Positions 41,192-43,372 of a stretch of DNA of 43,372 nt are shown piece after piece. The translations under genes were made by a program, and so were the position numbers. Position 1 is the first letter of the stretch. Each line of letters starts with the position of its first letter. A model generated the notes under the pieces. That model searched no databases and was not told where the DNA came from. It saw only the letters and a program-made list of their open reading frames with translations. Origin of the DNA: Nonomuraea antri (GTDB lineage Bacteria > Actinomycetota > Actinomycetes > Streptosporangiales > Streptosporangiaceae); contig NZ_JABCPZ010000075.1 of the NCBI RefSeq assembly GCF_013283785.1, positions 1 through 43,372 of the forward strand, in the 5' to 3' direction.

Positions 41192-42174
41192 ATCACCAGC
41201 CGGGGCCGGAACAGGTTCATCACCGCGCCGGGCACGGCCTCCCTGACCCCGCGGACCAGCTCGTCCATCAACGCCACCAGCTCACCAGGGGTGGCGGTCG
41301 CGTCGAAGTGCACGGTCGTCAGCCTGGGACGCATCAGCCGCGCCAGCGGCAGGTCGTCCGCGCCCACCACGGCCACGTCTTCAGGAACCCGGATCCCCGC
41401 GTCCTGCAACGCGCTGATCAGCAGCATCGCGTACTCGTCGTTGTAGGCGAAGATCCCGTCGGGCAGGTCGGCGCCGGCCGCCACCCGACCGGCCTCCTCC
41501 TCGGAGAACGCCAGGTCGATGCGCTCGGCCTCGGGCACGACCTCTCGCACCCCGGCCCACCGCGCCAGCCCCATGCGGTCGATGCCCTCTTCCCTGGGCA
41601 CGATCGCGGCCAGCCGCCTCCTGCCGCGCTCCACCAGGTGACGGGCCGCGGTGGCGCCGACGGCCCGGTGGTCCATCACCACGGCCGGGACGAGCTGCGA
41701 AGGCTCGTCGGCGAACCCGACGATCGCCCGCGTGCCCGAGGTTCTGAGCAGGTCGACCGCGGACTTGGTCAGCCGGTCGGCGTCGACGAGCACCGCGGCC
41801 GGGCGCAGCCCCACCCAGCTCTTGGCCGCCGCCACGCCCTTCAGCCGCCGCTCGCCGTACTGGACGAGGGTGTAGCCGCGGGCTCTGAACTCGTCCTCCA
41901 TGGCGTCGAACAGCTCCTGGGCCAGGCGGCCGACCCTGGCGCGGGAGAGCGGGATCAGCACGATGCCGCTGCGGCCGGTGCGCAGCGTGCGGGCGCTGGC
42001 GTCGGGCACGTAGCCCAGCCGCGCGGCGGCGTCGCGCACCCGCTGGCGGGTCTCCTCGCTCACGCGGGCGTGCGGGTTGTCGTTGAGCACGTAGGAGACC
42101 GTGGCCTGCGAGACGCCCGCGGCCCTGGCCACGTCGACGCTGGTCGGCGGGCGGCCTGCTCTTGTCCCTTCCAT
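41176..42174 (-). CDS. LacI-family transcriptional regulator
   Basis: A 332-residue repressor. The helix-turn-helix is TSVDVARAAGVSQATVSYVLNDN (11-33) with the hinge VPDASARTLRTGRSG. The rest is a periplasmic-binding-protein-like sugar-sensing domain. It should bind the palindromes at 40963 and 42194 and so control the MFS gene, itself and the divergent hydrolase. Its last codons merge into the tandem repeat, suggesting that the array arose from the 3' end of this gene. The effector is probably a sugar. Confidence 0.9.
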   Translation of the reverse strand: MEGTRAGRPPTSVDVARAAGVSQATVSYVLNDNPHARVSEETRQRVRDAAARLGYVPDASARTLRTGRSGIVLIPLSRARVGRLAQELFDAMEDEFRARGYTLVQYGERRLKGVAAAKSWVGLRPAAVLVDADRLTKSAVDLLRTSGTRAIVGFADEPSQLVPAVVMDHRAVGATAARHLVERGRRRLAAIVPREEGIDRMGLARWAGVREVVPEAERIDLAFSEEEAGRVAAGADLPDGIFAYNDEYAMLLISALQDAGIRVPEDVAVVGADDLPLARLMRPRLTTVHFDATATPGELVALMDELVRGVREAVPGAVMNLFRPRLVIRDST

Positions 42175-42193
42175 CGCTCGGATGGTATCAAGC

Positions 42194-42209
42194 GCTTATA
42201 CGTATAAGC
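42194..42209. promoter_or_regulatory. LacI-type operator between LacI gene and hydrolase
   Basis: GCTTATACGTATAAGC is a perfect 16-bp palindrome with a central CG, in the 54-bp gap between two divergent starts. It shares ATACGTAT with the MFS operator. Confidence 0.65.
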
Positions 42210-42228
42210 ACCGGAAGGATTTTCCCTC

Positions 42229-42927
42229 ATGAAGCTGCACACTTGCGAATGGGGCGACGGCGACCGCGTGGCCGTGCTCATCCACGGCATCATGGCCGAC
42301 CATCAGTGCTGGTGGCGGGTGGGTCCCGAGCTGACCGCGCGCGGATACCGCGTCATCGCCGTGGACCTGCCCGGACACGGGCTGAGCCCGCGCGCCGACG
42401 ACTACCCGCCGGACCTGTTCGCAGAATCCGTGCTGGAATCGGTGCCCGCCGCTCCCGAGCTAGCCATCGGGCACTCGCTGGGCGGCCTCACGCTCGCCCT
42501 GGCCGTGGACGCGCTCAGGCCGGCCCGCGCCGTCTACTCCGACCCGGCCTTCCGGCTGCCGGTCACGGAGGGCGGGGTCCCGATGGCCGAGACGTTCGCC
42601 GGGCTGAAGGACCAGACGGCCGAGCAGATCGCCGCCGTCCACCCCGGGTTCTCGGCCGACGAGGTCGCCGTCGAGGTGCAGATGCTCAAGAACTGGGACC
42701 CGCGTACCGCGCTGTCGGTCGGCCGGGCCACCGGCACGGACTTCACGCCCGCCGCCGCCGTCCCTTCCCTGGTGCAGGTGGCCGACCCGAGCTTCCTGGT
42801 CTCGCCCGGCTTCCAGGACGAACTACGCGGCAAGGGCTTCGAGGTACGCGTGGTGAAGGGCGCCGAGCACACCATTCACCGGCACCTGTACGAGGACTTC
42901 CTCACCGGCCTGGACGGCTGGATCTAG
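42229..42927 (+). CDS. Alpha/beta hydrolase
   Basis: A 232-residue alpha/beta-fold hydrolase. The oxyanion region is LIHGIMADH, the nucleophile elbow is G81-HSLGG with Ser83, and a C-terminal His lies in GAEHTIHRH. GGAAGGA precedes the ATG. It is divergent from the LacI gene across a shared operator, so probably co-regulated with the MFS transporter and acting on its substrate. Its stop overlaps the convergent gene's stop by CTAG. Confidence 0.85.
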   Translation: MKLHTCEWGDGDRVAVLIHGIMADHQCWWRVGPELTARGYRVIAVDLPGHGLSPRADDYPPDLFAESVLESVPAAPELAIGHSLGGLTLALAVDALRPARAVYSDPAFRLPVTEGGVPMAETFAGLKDQTAEQIAAVHPGFSADEVAVEVQMLKNWDPRTALSVGRATGTDFTPAAAVPSLVQVADPSFLVSPGFQDELRGKGFEVRVVKGAEHTIHRHLYEDFLTGLDGWI

Positions 42928-43372
42928 CGCTCGCGCAGCTCACGCTCGTACGGGGCCGGGTCGAGACCCTTCTGGACGGCCCAGCCGTCGTCGTGGCAGG
43001 TGGCCAGGTGCCGCTCGTGCGCGTCGCCGATCAGCGACACCACCGTGCCGCCCTCGCCCCGGGCGCGCAGGCGCTCGACCAGTTCCAGCGCCGCCCAGAG
43101 CGCGGTGCCCGACGACGCGCCCACCGGCAGGCCCGTCACCTCCCTGATGCGCCGGGCCGCCGCGACGGAGGCGGCGTCGGGCACCGGGATCACCCGGTCG
43201 ACGAGGTCGCCATGGAAGCCCGGCTCGACGCGCGGCCGGCCGATGCCCTCGATCCTGGACGGCATGCCGGTCGCGTAGTCGGAGGCGTCGAGGGTCCAGC
43301 CGGGGAAGTACGCCGAGTTCTCCGGATCGGCCACCGCCACCCGGGTGCGCAGGCCGTGCTTCCGCGCCCACC
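42924..43372 (-). CDS. Cysteine synthase-family PLP enzyme, C-terminal part (5' end outside window)
   Basis: The frame runs open to the window edge, so only the last 149 codons or so are present. HGLRTRVAVADPENSAYFPGW, PSRIEGIGRPRVEPGF and LPVGASSGTAL match the C-terminal half of CysK/CBS-like fold II PLP enzymes; GASSG contacts the PLP ring. The PLP lysine lies outside. An internal ATG near 43340 is not the real start. Function could be cysteine synthase, cystathionine beta-synthase or a homologue. Confidence 0.82.
   Translation of the reverse strand, partial: WARKHGLRTRVAVADPENSAYFPGWTLDASDYATGMPSRIEGIGRPRVEPGFHGDLVDRVIPVPDAASVAAARRIREVTGLPVGASSGTALWAALELVERLRARGEGGTVVSLIGDAHERHLATCHDDGWAVQKGLDPAPYERELRER

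Noticed and set aside
41036..41446. Plus-strand frame through the tandem repeat
   Set aside because: Product of the repeat and antisense to the LacI gene; no start signal.
39442..42207. 921-codon plus-strand frame across DUF885, MFS and LacI genes
   Set aside because: Antisense to three well-supported genes and dominated by His/Arg/Gln/Asp.

Overview
The window is very GC-rich (third codon positions almost all G or C), uses many GTG starts and packs genes with 1- and 4-nt stop/start overlaps. With the Cox genes, a PspC-type membrane protein and teichoic-acid-like polymer genes, this points to an actinomycete chromosome, plausibly Streptosporangiales (Nonomuraea-like). That genus guess is inference only. 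No rRNA, tRNA, CRISPR array, transposase or integrase was seen. No gene-free stretch exceeds 300 bases; the longest is about 234 bases, at 40942-41175.

Left edge (1-5658): the 3' part of a PspC/LiaF-like membrane protein and a tiny membrane protein. A coxS-coxL-coxM operon follows (molybdenum hydroxylase of the form II CO-dehydrogenase type, AYRGAGR signature), then a membrane-anchored CoxG-like protein.

Centre (5747-32976): a 27-kb surface-polymer locus. It holds a GT2/CDP-glycerol glycerophosphotransferase fusion, a GT4, and a minus-strand trio (GT2, CDP-alcohol phosphatidyltransferase, sulfotransferase). A complete CMP-pseudaminic acid set follows (pseH, pseI, pseG, an SpsF-type cytidylyltransferase in the pseF role, pseB, pseC). 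Next come another large GT2, a methyltransferase with a C-terminal coiled coil, and an unrecognised conserved-looking protein. A tightly coupled fatty-acyl operon (ACP, FabG-like SDR, acyl-AMP ligase, LuxE-like, LuxC-like, GT-C-like membrane protein) comes next. The locus ends with a DPM1-GtrA fusion and two methyltransferases. Together these look able to build a glycerol-phosphate or related polymer decorated with pseudaminic acid, sulfate and methyl groups. The acyl cassette, with no luciferase, is the least explained part. Two tiny open frames fill the only two gaps in that operon with perfect stop/start overlaps at both ends.

Right part (33046-43372): mostly housekeeping and transport genes. 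They are a secreted polysaccharide deacetylase that may be leaderless, a divergent HxlR regulator/MFS efflux pair, guaA, an SDR, a DUF885 protein, an MFS sugar-type transporter with a LacI regulator and two matching palindromic operators, an alpha/beta hydrolase, and the C-terminal part of a cysteine-synthase-family PLP enzyme cut by the window edge.
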